Source: DASRDE01 sp035938175 (GTDB lineage Bacteria; Vulcanimicrobiota; Vulcanimicrobiia; Vulcanimicrobiales; Vulcanimicrobiaceae). Taken from it: 64,000 nt of DNA. Positions 42,101-50,816 of the stretch are shown here, piece by piece (positions within the stretch are counted from its first letter, which is position 1; each line of letters starts with the position of its first letter). The notes under the pieces are model-generated. The model was not told where the DNA came from. It saw only the letters and a program-made list of their open reading frames with translations, and searched no databases. The stretch is from the NCBI GenBank assembly GCA_035938175.1, contig DASZHD010000008.1:124001-188000 (forward strand), read 5' to 3'. The position numbers were made by a program, and so were the translations under genes.

Positions 42101-42560
42101 CAATTCCGTCGCGCGCACCGGCCGTGACCTCCGCCCGAATCTCAGCATCCTTTCCAAGCGCTACGGAGTAGTAACCGGGCGATGCGCTTTCGTCTTTATG
42201 CGAGAACGGCTGACGCGCGTGCTCCGGATCCGGCGCGTCGCCGGTTACCGGCAAGATCGCAAAATCGCCGTAGATCATGCAGCCCGGGCCGCTCATGTGA
42301 TCCAGACTGAAGCCGCCGATCGCGTCGTCCTTGTAATCGTAGCCGCCGCCCGGCGGCAGCGACGGCGTGTCGGGACTGAATTGGATCATTCCGAACGGAG
42401 CATCGGCACCGGGAAACGTGTCGATCGGGCCGCCGGTTTTCGTTCCGGAAGTGCCGACGAACGGATCCACCAGCGTCAGCGGATCCGGTGCTTGGGCGAG
42501 GACGGCGGCGGGCATTGCCGACGCCGAAAGCATCACAAAAAGTGCGAAGCACGAGCGCAT
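39123..42560 (-). CDS. secreted GH92 alpha-mannosidase fused to a YVTN beta-propeller
   Basis: A 1145-residue protein with a signal peptide (FALFVMLSASAMPAAVLAQA). Residues about 28-740 are a GH92 domain: VDPFVGTSG, GPIDTFPGADAPFGMIQFSP, DEYATFSGWDIYRTQLPLIA, GFQEGNAAQYTWMVPHD and the catalytic-region GNDDLGTMSAWYVWCALG. GH92 enzymes are calcium-dependent exo-mannosidases, often alpha-1,2. A beta-sandwich linker (about 760-850) is followed by a YncE/YVTN propeller (about 855-1145) of repeated VDTATMHVTATI-, SKDGSTAYVSD-type blades. The fusion could bind a glycan or protein target; that is inferred. Confidence 0.93.
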   Translation of the reverse strand: MRSCFALFVMLSASAMPAAVLAQAPDPLTLVDPFVGTSGTKTGGPIDTFPGADAPFGMIQFSPDTPSLPPGGGYDYKDDAIGGFSLDHMSGPGCMIYGDFAILPVTGDAPDPEHARQPFSHKDESASPGYYSVALGKDAEIRAEVTAGARDGIARFAFPRGSDATILVNAASNQGGANDSAIRVVSPTRIEGWASAGQFCGMPNTYTVYFAGEFDRPMSGSGVWGGGHGPHAGLWAHFGTAADSTVTLRVALSWVDQAGAWTNLRSGASAFDAQRAQTAQAWAAYLRRVQITGGTQAQQRTFYTALYHAMLHPNLYSDADGRYRGFDGGVHRVRTTHDEYATFSGWDIYRTQLPLIAMLAPRETSDMMQSLVDDARQGGWLPKWPVANAYSGVMGGDPAAPILAGAYAFGVRGFDTHAALLALIKNASNDASPAGQGWYRPRPGLGEYQKLGYVANTHTTNVSPVPNGASLTLEYAIADFSIAQFARSLHAMQTYRTYLGRSQRWRNLFDTRLGAITPRDRAGAFLQTPITPNGQSGFQEGNAAQYTWMVPHDLATLIYGLGGRAAAIAKLDTYFSQLNAGQDKPYAWLGNEPSLLDPWVYLSAGAPSKAERVISEALDTLYGDTPEGIPGNDDLGTMSAWYVWCALGLYPQNPAAPVLDLGTPLFSSVRINVPGGARIDVSAPSANAQNIYVQGVRVNGADRHATWVAFDARKPLSIAYTLGPAASTWGTATGDAPPSYQATMPSFPPSTSASLELLDPVLAIPPGGHAALRVGVSDPDTANPARVSWRLQTAPQVSAQNVTGAVTANSNFEIALNADSGAPAHYYPATLSAKAENGAILEPRDFSVRVAAADQRIPLAYVANFSDNTITAFDPQTGAVAATISVGTSPGDVAITHGGTQLLTANQGSNDVTVVDTATMHVTATIKTGKTPASLALSPDGTSAWVTDYGDGAVQRIDLQRLSAGRPIPVGRQPQELAFSADGSTLYVADQGDNAVTVLNVRTLAQSVVHVGARPFGIAISKDGSTAYVSDTASNDVTPIDLHTLQARSPIPVGVDPQGMTIAGNRLYVADSGADTISIVDPGRRARIGTIRVGLNPQVVIAADGGESLYTVPMGDNACVKISIAHPADLRTIATGNTPIAVALP

Positions 42561-42604
42561 GCCGGGAGGTTGGCGTCGCCGCGCCTTCGGGCCTTGAACG
42601 GCCG

Positions 42605-44383
42605 CTACGTCTGGCTTTTTGGGGCGGTTTCGCGCAGTTGCAAGCCCAAGTCGCGCAGCAGCCGCGGCGGAACGGCCGAGGGCGCATCCATCATCACGTC
42701 GCGAGCCATCTGATTCTTCGGGAACGCGATGACGTCGCGGATGCTCGTTTCGCCGACGGCCAGCATCGCGATGCGATCGATGCCCAGCGCCATGCCTCCG
42801 TGCGGCGGAGCGCCATAGTCCAACGCGCGTAAAAAGAATCCGAAGCGCTCCTCGATTTGTTCGTCCGTCATGCCGAGCATCGCAAAGATGCGCCGTTGAA
42901 ATTCCGGCTTATGAATGCGGATGGAGCCGCTCCCCAATTCGAAGCCGTTCAACACCATGTCGTAGTGCTGCGCGCGCATCTTCATCGGTTCCGTATCGAT
43001 GAGGTCCCACTGCCCATCGCCGGGAGCCGTAAACGGATGATGCGCCGGAGCGGGCTGACCGGTCTCTTCATCGATTTCGAAGAGCGGGAAATCGGTGACC
43101 CACGCGAACGCGAATTGCGACGGATCGCGCAAGCCGCAGCGCTCGCCGACTTCCGCACGCATCTTGCCCGCAACCAGAAGCGCCGCATCGCGCGCGTCGG
43201 CAAAAAGCAGCATCGCGTCGCCCGTCCGCGCCTGCGTGCGTTCGCTCACTCGCGCAATGGCCCGCTCGTCGATAAACTTGGCCGCCGAGCTCTTTGCGCC
43301 GTCGGCTCCGAGCGCGATCCAGACCATTCCCTTGGCCCCGTTCTGCTTCGCGGTTTCGGTGAGCGCATCGAAATCGCGCCGCGAAAGTTGCGCGCCTCCC
43401 GGATAGCGCAGCGCGATGACGGCGCCCCCCGCGTCCATGGCGTTTTTGAATACGCCGAATTCCGTACCGGCGAAGACGTCGTTGACGTGGGCTAACTCCA
43501 AACCGAAACGAAGATCGGGCTTATCGCTGCCGTAACGGTCGATCACCTCGGCGTGCGAAAACCGCGGAAACGGCGGCAGATCGACGTGCAAAACCGCCCG
43601 CCACGCATGCCGGATCGCGGATTCCATGAGCTCGAGCACTTCTTCTTGGGTAGCGAACGACATTTCGACGTCGATTTGCGTGAATTCCAACTGCCGGTCC
43701 GCCCGCTGATCTTCATCGCGCATGCAGCGCGCGATCTGCATGTACCGCCCAAAGCCGGCGATCATCAAGATCTGTTTCAGGATCTGCGGCGACTGAGGGA
43801 GCGCGTAGAACGAGCCTTGGTGGATGCGGCTGGGCACCAAGTAGTCGCGCGCGCCTTCGGGCGTCGACTTGATCAGCATCGGCGTCTCGATTTCCAAAAA
43901 ACCGCGCTCGTCGAAAAAGTCCCGCAGCGCTTTCACGATTGCGTGACGAATTGCGATGTTGCGCTGAAGGCGCGGACGGCGCAAGTCCAGGTACCGGTAT
44001 TCGAGGCGCAGGTTCTCGTCGACGTCGTCGTCGGTGTTCACGGGAAACGGCGGCACCAGCGAGCGGTTGTGCACTTCCAATTCGTCGGCGCCGACCTCGA
44101 TCTCACCCGTTGCAAGCTTGGAGTTTTCCGTTCCCTGCGGACGCCGGCGCACGCTACCCCGCACGCGAATGACGTCTTCGTGCCGCAAATGCTCGGCGTC
44201 TTTGAACGCCGGCTGCTGCGGATCGAACACGACCTGCGTGATACCGTCGCGATCGCGCAAATCGATAAAAATCAAGCCGCCGTGATCGCGGCGCCGGTTC
44301 ACCCATCCGTTCAATTCGGCGGCGGTCCCGACGTCGGCGCCGCGCAGCGCGCCGCAGGAGCGTTTGGTCGCGGTGCTATGCAT
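42605..44383 (-). CDS. aspS: aspartate--tRNA ligase
   Basis: A 592-residue class IIb synthetase of bacterial type. It has the N-terminal OB-fold (ELNGWVNRRRDHGGLIFIDL), motif 2 (CMRDEDQRADRQLEFTQIDV), the inserted GAD domain and motif 3 (GGMALGIDRIAML). Whether it also charges tRNA-Asn cannot be told. It starts at ATG 44383, overlapping the stop of a glycosyltransferase gene by 8 bases, so it is transcribed with the glycan block. Confidence 0.97.
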   Translation of the reverse strand: MHSTATKRSCGALRGADVGTAAELNGWVNRRRDHGGLIFIDLRDRDGITQVVFDPQQPAFKDAEHLRHEDVIRVRGSVRRRPQGTENSKLATGEIEVGADELEVHNRSLVPPFPVNTDDDVDENLRLEYRYLDLRRPRLQRNIAIRHAIVKALRDFFDERGFLEIETPMLIKSTPEGARDYLVPSRIHQGSFYALPQSPQILKQILMIAGFGRYMQIARCMRDEDQRADRQLEFTQIDVEMSFATQEEVLELMESAIRHAWRAVLHVDLPPFPRFSHAEVIDRYGSDKPDLRFGLELAHVNDVFAGTEFGVFKNAMDAGGAVIALRYPGGAQLSRRDFDALTETAKQNGAKGMVWIALGADGAKSSAAKFIDERAIARVSERTQARTGDAMLLFADARDAALLVAGKMRAEVGERCGLRDPSQFAFAWVTDFPLFEIDEETGQPAPAHHPFTAPGDGQWDLIDTEPMKMRAQHYDMVLNGFELGSGSIRIHKPEFQRRIFAMLGMTDEQIEERFGFFLRALDYGAPPHGGMALGIDRIAMLAVGETSIRDVIAFPKNQMARDVMMDAPSAVPPRLLRDLGLQLRETAPKSQT

Positions 44384-45278
44384 GCTTATCCTCAGCCAAA
44401 GCGGTCTTGATGCCCGATACGTAATAGTACTGTTGAATCAAATCGCGCGCAAACTTCGACTCGCCGGCGCGGCGGTCGAAGTAGCCGAGCACCCACGGGA
44501 GCTTGCTCAGCGCCGAATGCAACCCCAGAGAAACCGGCGTCATCCCCAGATTCGCCATCACCGCAAAATCGGGATGCTTGCGATAGAACCGCACCGTCGA
44601 CCGTCCGGCCAGTTTCATCTTCTCGACTTGACCTTCGTGCGGAACGTCCTGGCAATGGTAGTTGACGGCATTGGGTTCGTACAGAATCGTAATCCCGGCT
44701 TTTTGCAGGCGGTATCCCAGTTCTAAATCCTCGTGGCCGTAGCCCGTAAAGCTCTCGTCGAACGCGCCGACGGCAAGCAGATCGTCGCGCCGTACGGATG
44801 CGTTTCCCGTGAGAAAATACAGCCAGCTCAAGGCCTTGCGCGCCGGCGGATGCAGGCTGCGCCGGCGTTCCGGGTGCGTCCGCTGCATTTCGTAGTCTTC
44901 GATCGAGGCAACCTGTACTTCCCAGCCGACGACGGCGATATTGCGTCTCGCGCGGTGATGCGCGAGATGTTCGGCAAGCAGCTGCGGATCCGCAATGATG
45001 TCGGAGTCATTGAATAGGACCACGTCTGCGCTCGCGGCGTGAATGCCGGCATTCCGCGCCATCGCGCGGCCCGTGTATGCGCCCGGAAGATGCCGCACGT
45101 TCGGATGCTGCGCCGAGACCTCCGCAAGATACTCCGCGGTGCCGTCGTTCGAGTTGGAGTCGCAGATCAGCAGCTCGTACGACGCCTCGGGAACGCTTTG
45201 TGAAAGCAGCGACGGAATCACGTGACGCAGCGTGTCGATGCGGTTGTACGTCGGAATGACGACGGAAATTTCAAGCAT
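44376..45278 (-). CDS. family 2 glycosyltransferase
   Basis: A 300-residue GT-A enzyme. Start VVIPTYNRIDTLRHVIPSLL, the metal-binding DxD-type motif VVLFNDSDIIADP, and the acceptor motif FTGYGHEDLELGYRLQ. No transmembrane segment. Donor and acceptor unknown. It overlaps the GT9 gene upstream by 8 bases and aspS downstream. Confidence 0.93.
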   Translation of the reverse strand: MLEISVVIPTYNRIDTLRHVIPSLLSQSVPEASYELLICDSNSNDGTAEYLAEVSAQHPNVRHLPGAYTGRAMARNAGIHAASADVVLFNDSDIIADPQLLAEHLAHHRARRNIAVVGWEVQVASIEDYEMQRTHPERRRSLHPPARKALSWLYFLTGNASVRRDDLLAVGAFDESFTGYGHEDLELGYRLQKAGITILYEPNAVNYHCQDVPHEGQVEKMKLAGRSTVRFYRKHPDFAVMANLGMTPVSLGLHSALSKLPWVLGYFDRRAGESKFARDLIQQYYYVSGIKTALAEDKHA

Positions 45279-46260
45279 GTTCGATTAATGAAGCGACGCC
45301 GGCCAGAATCTCCCCGCGGAAACGCGCGAGCGACTGCTCCGATTCGTCGGCCGGTTTTTGAACGAGCACGTTCGGCACGCCATATGGCGCCCATTCCTGC
45401 GAATTCAGCCGGAAATACCGGTGTTCGAAAGCGACGACGGTGGGCCTGCGTACGGCGCTTGCGACATGAGTCGCACCGGTGTCGACGGTGACGATGACGC
45501 GCGCGCGCTCGAACACTGCGGCCCAGCGGTAGAACGGCAGCCCGCCCAGCAGCATGTCCGCGCTCCGCGATTCCGCGATACGCGCCGCGTACTGCTCGCA
45601 TTCCGGAGCATACGTGACGACGAGCGGCGCGCCGAAGCGATGCAGCTCGCTCATCAGCGCAAGGGTCGAATCGAGGGTACTTCCATCCTGAAACCAGCGC
45701 TGTCCCAAGTGCAGCACGATCGGCGAAGACGGCAGGTACGCGATCGACGAGCGGTCTTCATCGGTCACGTTCAGGCGTAAATCCAACACGCGCTGATGCG
45801 CGCCCGCAAGCTCCACCAAATCCAGCAGCTGATTTACTTCGTGGCGCACGTGACGATGCGGATCGCGTTCGCTCAGGTCGGGATCCGCTTCCGAAAGCAT
45901 CACCCGGTTCAGAAAAAAGCGCGCCGTCAACCGCGCGACATACCGGCGGACATAGGTGTAGCCGACGCGCACGGCCGCGCGAGTAGCTCCGGCCAACGCA
46001 ATGTCCTGCAGCCGTGGCGCCAGGGCCACTGCCAAATCGATTTTACCGCGATACCGCGCCCCGAACGCGCCGGGCTTGGCCCCGTCCGGCAGATCGACCA
46101 GATCGTCGATATCGACGCTGCGCTCCATGACGACGCGATTGTACGGACTGCAGACCATCACGATTCGCGCATCCGGAAAAGAGCGGCGCACAGTTGCAAT
46201 CGCGGGTGTCGAGAGCACGAGATCGCCGATGCGATCCGTGCGCGAAAGCAGAATATTCAT
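45271..46260 (-). CDS. family 9 glycosyltransferase (heptosyltransferase-like)
   Basis: A 329-residue GT-B enzyme starting NILLSRTDRIGDLVLSTPAI, the typical nucleotide-heptose transferase N-terminus, with VTVDTGATHVASAVRRPTVV in the donor site. Start ATG 46260 shares one base with the TGA of the gene upstream. Together with gmhA and hldE genes in the same block it is likely to transfer heptose; exact linkage unknown. Confidence 0.92.
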   Translation of the reverse strand: MNILLSRTDRIGDLVLSTPAIATVRRSFPDARIVMVCSPYNRVVMERSVDIDDLVDLPDGAKPGAFGARYRGKIDLAVALAPRLQDIALAGATRAAVRVGYTYVRRYVARLTARFFLNRVMLSEADPDLSERDPHRHVRHEVNQLLDLVELAGAHQRVLDLRLNVTDEDRSSIAYLPSSPIVLHLGQRWFQDGSTLDSTLALMSELHRFGAPLVVTYAPECEQYAARIAESRSADMLLGGLPFYRWAAVFERARVIVTVDTGATHVASAVRRPTVVAFEHRYFRLNSQEWAPYGVPNVLVQKPADESEQSLARFRGEILAGVASLIEHA

Positions 46261-47162
46261 CAGGAGCGCGTGCGGGCGCGTTCCAATTCGTCGAAATACG
46301 TTTGCGTTCGAAGGCGAGCCGCGGCACGCAGTTCGCTGTCGTTCAGCGGGCGGTCTTGCGAAAGATCGCCCAGCGCGCTGCGGTAGTGCCGCGCCATGTC
46401 GATTCCGCGCATCCATTTGTGCAGGAGCCGGGACGGTGCATTGTCACCGGTGGCCAGGTAGGTTCGCCAATGCGGATGCAACTGCGCCAGCTGCACCGCC
46501 GTGCGCGCCTGCGCGCGCGCTTGCGCGAGCATTTTTTCCACGTTGGAGCTACGCAGCCGCGGCTTATAGTGGTACACCAGCGCGTGCTTGTTGAAAACCG
46601 CCTTCACGCCGGCAAAGCGCAAGCGAAGCCCGACGTCGATGTCTTCCCACCCGTACTCGGCAAAGGTTTCATTGAACCCGCCGGCCGCGCGGATCGTCTT
46701 GAGCGGAACCGAGACGTTCGTGGTCCAGAAAAAATTGCCGCTGTAGTTGCGGATCGTCCACACGGGGGGCGGCAAGTCGTCAAAGCTCTCGACGTTGATC
46801 GCCGCGCCGCGCACGATCGCAAGCGGATGCGCAGCGTGCGAACGCAGATGCTCCTCCACGAAATCCGGCAGCGGCAGGACGTCATCGTCGATGAACGCGA
46901 TGCGCTCGCCGCGTGCGTGGGCGATACCGTTGTTGCGGCCGGCGGCAAGACCCGAATTCTGCTGACGAAGCACGGTGAACGCGCACGGCGCACGCTCCTG
47001 TGCGCGCGCAATCACGTCGCCGGTGCGGCCGTCCGTCGATCCGTCGTCCACGAGTACCACCTCGTACTCCGCAGCCGCGACCGTTTGCTCGAAGCACGCG
47101 TCGAGAACCCGCGCGAGCAAATCCGCGCGGTTGTACGTGCAGAGCTGTATCGTCGCCCTCAT
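46260..47162 (-). CDS. family 2 glycosyltransferase
   Basis: A 300-residue GT2 enzyme: IQLCTYNRADLLARVLDACF, VVLVDDGSTDGRTGD, IAFIDDDVLPLPDFVEEHL and FAEYGWEDIDVGLRL. Start ATG 47162. The C-terminal 70 residues are helical and basic. Similar in plan to the GT2 genes at 44376 and 48198, so the block probably arose in part by duplication. Confidence 0.93.
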   Translation of the reverse strand: MRATIQLCTYNRADLLARVLDACFEQTVAAAEYEVVLVDDGSTDGRTGDVIARAQERAPCAFTVLRQQNSGLAAGRNNGIAHARGERIAFIDDDVLPLPDFVEEHLRSHAAHPLAIVRGAAINVESFDDLPPPVWTIRNYSGNFFWTTNVSVPLKTIRAAGGFNETFAEYGWEDIDVGLRLRFAGVKAVFNKHALVYHYKPRLRSSNVEKMLAQARAQARTAVQLAQLHPHWRTYLATGDNAPSRLLHKWMRGIDMARHYRSALGDLSQDRPLNDSELRAAARLRTQTYFDELERARTRS

Positions 47163-47179
47163 GGCCGCCCGGGGTTCGA

Positions 47180-48208
47180 CTAGCCGGCGGACCGCGCCTC
47201 GGTTAAGGGACCGACGACGGCTTCGCAGGCGGCGAGAATTCGCGGAACGTCCAGATTCGCGATGCACGCGTAGTCGGGACAGGTTTCCTTGCGTTCGCCT
47301 TTGCGGCAGGGGTAGCTCGCACGGACGATTTCCGTGCGAGGGCCCAGCGGCGCCCAGCGCTCCGGCGTGTCGGTCTGGAACGGAAAGATTCCGACGGTGG
47401 GACAACCCACCGCTGCCGCTACGTGCATGGAGCCGGTGGTGATGCCGGTGAAGTGCGACGCGCGCTTCGCAAGCGCAGCGAAACCGCCGAGCGATGCTTT
47501 GCCGGCGATCGGCCGTGCGCCGCTTTCCTCTGCGATGCGTTCGACGATAGGCCGATCCGCCGGGACTCCGCTCAGCAAAACGGTGACGTTGAAGCGTTCC
47601 GCGATCGCGCGAGCGAGATTGCTCCAGCCGCGAACCGGCCAGATTCCCCGTTTCGGTGCGATGGCATTCGTCGTGTGCAAGATTGCAAAAGGCGCGCTGT
47701 CGAGCTGCAACTCGGCAAGTATCGCGGCCGCTTCCGATTCGTCGGCCGGCGTCGTGCGGAACGCCGGTACGGGATCGCCGGTGTCGCAGCCGATAGCGCG
47801 CGCATAGTCGAGCAGAATTTGCGACCAGTGGCTCGTGACGTCGCCGAATTCGCTACGCACCGGGACCCGGTGCGTGAATTGCCACGAATAGATGCGCCGC
47901 GCTTGACCGGCGCGGATCGGAATACGGGCGAGGCGCGGAATCTTGGCCGTGCGCGCCGTCGCCCACGTAACGACTGCAGCATCGTACCCGCGCGCGCAAA
48001 CGGTCTGGGCCAGATCGCGTTCGGGCTCGTTCGCATCGACGAACACCCGGTCGAAATCAGGAATGCGTTCCAGAGCGCTCGCATGACCCGGCAGCGTCAA
48101 CGCGTCGACTGTTCCAAAGCGCGTATGCAGCGCGCGTGCCACGATCGACGCGATCATGGAGTCGCCGATGCCGCCTCCCGCGCAGTAAACGAGCGCGCTA
48201 CCGTTCAC
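47180..48208 (-). CDS. family 9 glycosyltransferase (heptosyltransferase-like)
   Basis: A 342-residue GT-B enzyme. It begins ALVYCAGGGIGDSMIASIVA and has FTGITTGSMHVAAAVGCPTV followed by PERWAPLGPRTEIV and a Cys-rich end (YPCRKGERKETCPDYACIAN), as in many heptosyltransferases. GTG start at 48208 overlaps the upstream GT2 gene by 11 bases. Confidence 0.9.
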   Translation of the reverse strand: MNGSALVYCAGGGIGDSMIASIVARALHTRFGTVDALTLPGHASALERIPDFDRVFVDANEPERDLAQTVCARGYDAAVVTWATARTAKIPRLARIPIRAGQARRIYSWQFTHRVPVRSEFGDVTSHWSQILLDYARAIGCDTGDPVPAFRTTPADESEAAAILAELQLDSAPFAILHTTNAIAPKRGIWPVRGWSNLARAIAERFNVTVLLSGVPADRPIVERIAEESGARPIAGKASLGGFAALAKRASHFTGITTGSMHVAAAVGCPTVGIFPFQTDTPERWAPLGPRTEIVRASYPCRKGERKETCPDYACIANLDVPRILAACEAVVGPLTEARSAG

Positions 48209-49079
48209 AATCGGCGCGATCCAACGCCTGCGCGAGCTCCACGGTGTACGCCGCATCCAGCAACTGCGCACGCGCGAGCGATTTCAACGCGGGCGGTCCG
48301 GTTTGTGCCGACGCGAGCCCGGCGAGCCACGGAAGCAGCGGCTCCAGCGCTTTGGCGCGCAACAGGTTCGCCGAATACGCGCCCGTCGCCGAGCGTACGC
48401 GCCTGCTCCCGTTTTTCTTGACGAAGCGTACCGCCATGCGGGCGCGTTCCACGACTTTGCGAAGCTCGGACTCCAACGTCACGTCGTGCGGCGGCTTGAT
48501 ATGCCAAATGTACGCGTCCCACGCGAACTTAGCCCGCATGCCGTGCTCGCGCAAACGCACGCCCAGCTCGGTGTCCTCCCAGCCGTACAAATGAAACTGC
48601 TCGTCGAAGCCGCCGACCGCATCCAGCGCGACGCGCGGTACCGACGCATTACACGTGCACAAGAATGCGCGTGAAAAATTTGCAAGGGCCGGCTTAGGCC
48701 GTTCGTGATACGAGGGCACGTTGATAATCGGACCGCTGACGACGAAGTTGCTCAGCGAGTGAGCGGCGTCGTGCGCCGCCAAAAATCCCGCCGGCGCGTA
48801 CACGTCGTCATCACAAAACAACACCAGGTGGCCTTGCGCCGCAGCGATCCCGCGATTGCGCGCGGCACCCCGGTTCGGACGCTCTTCGTAAACGTACGAA
48901 ACCTCGAACGGATACGACGCTTTCGCGCGCTCGACGACTTGCGAGGTGGCATCCGTCGATCCGTTGTCGACCACCACGACTTCAAACGTCGGCGCGCCGA
49001 TCTGGTGCGAGAACGACTGCAGCGCGCGATCGAGGTACTCCGCGCGATCTTTTGTGGCGATGACTATCGACATACGCAT
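48198..49079 (-). CDS. family 2 glycosyltransferase
   Basis: A 293-residue GT2 enzyme: MRMSIVIATKDRAEYLDRAL, VVVVDNGSTDATSQVV, LVLFCDDDVYAPAGFLAAH and FHLYGWEDTELGVRLREH. Start at ATG 49079 by family N-terminus; an in-frame ATG two codons on (49073) is the alternative. It lies 7 bases after the LpxB-like gene. Confidence 0.93.
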   Translation of the reverse strand: MRMSIVIATKDRAEYLDRALQSFSHQIGAPTFEVVVVDNGSTDATSQVVERAKASYPFEVSYVYEERPNRGAARNRGIAAAQGHLVLFCDDDVYAPAGFLAAHDAAHSLSNFVVSGPIINVPSYHERPKPALANFSRAFLCTCNASVPRVALDAVGGFDEQFHLYGWEDTELGVRLREHGMRAKFAWDAYIWHIKPPHDVTLESELRKVVERARMAVRFVKKNGSRRVRSATGAYSANLLRAKALEPLLPWLAGLASAQTGPPALKSLARAQLLDAAYTVELAQALDRADCER

Positions 49080-49086
49080 AGTGCTT

Positions 49087-50304
49087 TTATCTACCGGCGA
49101 GCTCGAGCAGTGACCGCGCCATCCGGTTCGCGGCGCCGACGTGTTCGCGGTACAGACCCGCGAGCGCCTGCGCCGACTCGGCGAGCCACGCGCCGTCGGC
49201 GAAACGATCCAGTGCAACACGCGCTACGCGTCCGGGTGTGAGCGTTCCGTGCAACTCGTACACGATGCTCCGCCCGGCGTCGATGTTCGGCTGCGTGTGG
49301 AAGCGGTGGCGCCGCGAATACGCCATAACGATCGTGCGTTTTGCCGCAGCGCCGACGAGCGGAATGCGGTCCAGATACGTCAAGGGGCCATTGATCGCGG
49401 CGAGCTCCGGCGCGTTTGCGGGCGTGCACGATATCACGGGAACGCCGAGCGCGGCCAGTTCGATCACTTTGGTGCCCGGAATGGTCACCGTCAGCCGTGC
49501 GCACCGCGCCGATGCGAGCGCGCTTCGAACGATCGGAAAGAGCACGCGTCCGTCTTGCGAGGCCGCGAACGTTTCACCGGCGCGTTCGACGAGCATGCCG
49601 CGCCGCGCAAAAAACCGCGGATCCGCGCCGGCCTCGAGCGCTTCGCGAACGTCGGACAGGCCGGTAAAAGGCGCGATTCCGAACGCGACCGGAAGGTGCG
49701 GCGCTTCACGCGCAATCGCCAGAGCCGCCGTAAAAAAGAACGGCACCAGCTGTCGAACCTCTTGACGGCGCGATCCCGGCATGAACAGAATGCCGTCGTG
49801 CGGAGTGCCCGGATCGGGCGGCGATTCGGCTTGCGCAAACGCTCCGTCGATTGCCAGGTTGCCGACGATTTGCACGCGATCGGGTGCCATGCGCCACTGC
49901 GCGAGCTGCTGCGCGTTTTTTTCATCCACCGCGTAGGCACGCTGCGTTTGCGCCGCATACCGCGGCCGGGAAAACTTGTAGGTCGCTAGCGCGCCGCCGA
50001 AACGCCGGTGCAGACGTGCCGCGTGCAGCAGGTCGCCGCCGAGGTACAGCACGCAGCCGGCGCTTTCCGGCATTCCGGCGACCTTGGCGCCGAGCGCGAC
50101 GCGAAGATACGTTTTCGGATCGTAGACGTGCGCTTGCGGAAAGAGCTCGCGTGCAATGCGCGGTTCCGCACCGGTAGCGTAGTCGTCCGGAACGTAGAAC
50201 ACGTGGACTTCGGCATTCGGGTGAAGCGCGTAGACTGCGCGCAGCAGCGGACGCAGCCAGCCCGCCGTTTCGCCCGGGCCGTTGCAGGTGACGACAAGCC
50301 GCAT
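49087..50304 (-). CDS. LpxB-like (lipid-A-disaccharide synthase-related) glycosyltransferase
   Basis: A 405-residue GT-B protein related to GT19. N-terminus LVVTCNGPGETAGWLRPLLR, central ILFMPGSRRQEVRQLVPFFF, and donor-site LTVTIPGTKVIELAALGVPV. True LpxB has a GExSGD N-terminal motif; here it is GPGETAG, so acting on UDP-diacylglucosamine is not certain. It belongs to a clade often found next to heptose genes. Start ATG 50304 shares a base with the hldE cytidylyl-domain stop. Confidence 0.82.
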   Translation of the reverse strand: MRLVVTCNGPGETAGWLRPLLRAVYALHPNAEVHVFYVPDDYATGAEPRIARELFPQAHVYDPKTYLRVALGAKVAGMPESAGCVLYLGGDLLHAARLHRRFGGALATYKFSRPRYAAQTQRAYAVDEKNAQQLAQWRMAPDRVQIVGNLAIDGAFAQAESPPDPGTPHDGILFMPGSRRQEVRQLVPFFFTAALAIAREAPHLPVAFGIAPFTGLSDVREALEAGADPRFFARRGMLVERAGETFAASQDGRVLFPIVRSALASARCARLTVTIPGTKVIELAALGVPVISCTPANAPELAAINGPLTYLDRIPLVGAAAKRTIVMAYSRRHRFHTQPNIDAGRSIVYELHGTLTPGRVARVALDRFADGAWLAESAQALAGLYREHVGAANRMARSLLELAGR

Positions 50305-50816
50305 TAGCCCGGTGCGCAGTAGCGGTCGATGATGCGCGCGATCGTGTCGGTCGTGCTCGTACCGGGCACGTGAGGTGCCAGCGCTATCGTTCCGCCGTGC
50401 GCAAGGACGACGTCGCGTTCGGGCAGCTCGTCTTCGCGGTACTGCGCACTTTTCACGTGCACGTCGACCTCGAGTTTATCCAGCAATATCTCCGGCGTCC
50501 GCTCGCCGAACGGCACGACGGCGTCGATGCTTCGCAGGGCGCATAGCACGCGCGCGCGCTCGGCGAAAGGCACGATCGGACGGCGTTCGCCCTTGATCTT
50601 CCGCACGGAGTCGTCCGTGTTCAGTCCGACGATCAACGCGTCGCCCTGCGCGCGCGCCCAAGCGAGGTACGCAACGTGGCCGGCGTGCAGCACGTCGAAA
50701 ACGCCGTTCGTAAACACGACGCGTTTCCCCGCGGCACGCAGGGCGCCGCGCCAGGTTCGTGCTTCTTCCGCCGTCAGCAAACGGCCGAAGAAGGCTTGCG
50801 CGTTAGGCGTGTCCAT
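50304..50816 (-). CDS. D-glycero-beta-D-manno-heptose 1-phosphate adenylyltransferase
   Basis: A 170-residue nucleotidyltransferase (RfaE domain II). The HxGH motif is in FTNGVFDVLHAGHVAYL, followed by LIVGLNTDDSVRKIKGERRP. It makes ADP-heptose from heptose 1-phosphate. In E. coli it is fused to the kinase as HldE; here it is a separate gene starting at ATG 50816, overlapping the kinase by 14 bases. Confidence 0.94.
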   Translation of the reverse strand: MDTPNAQAFFGRLLTAEEARTWRGALRAAGKRVVFTNGVFDVLHAGHVAYLAWARAQGDALIVGLNTDDSVRKIKGERRPIVPFAERARVLCALRSIDAVVPFGERTPEILLDKLEVDVHVKSAQYREDELPERDVVLAHGGTIALAPHVPGTSTTDTIARIIDRYCAPG

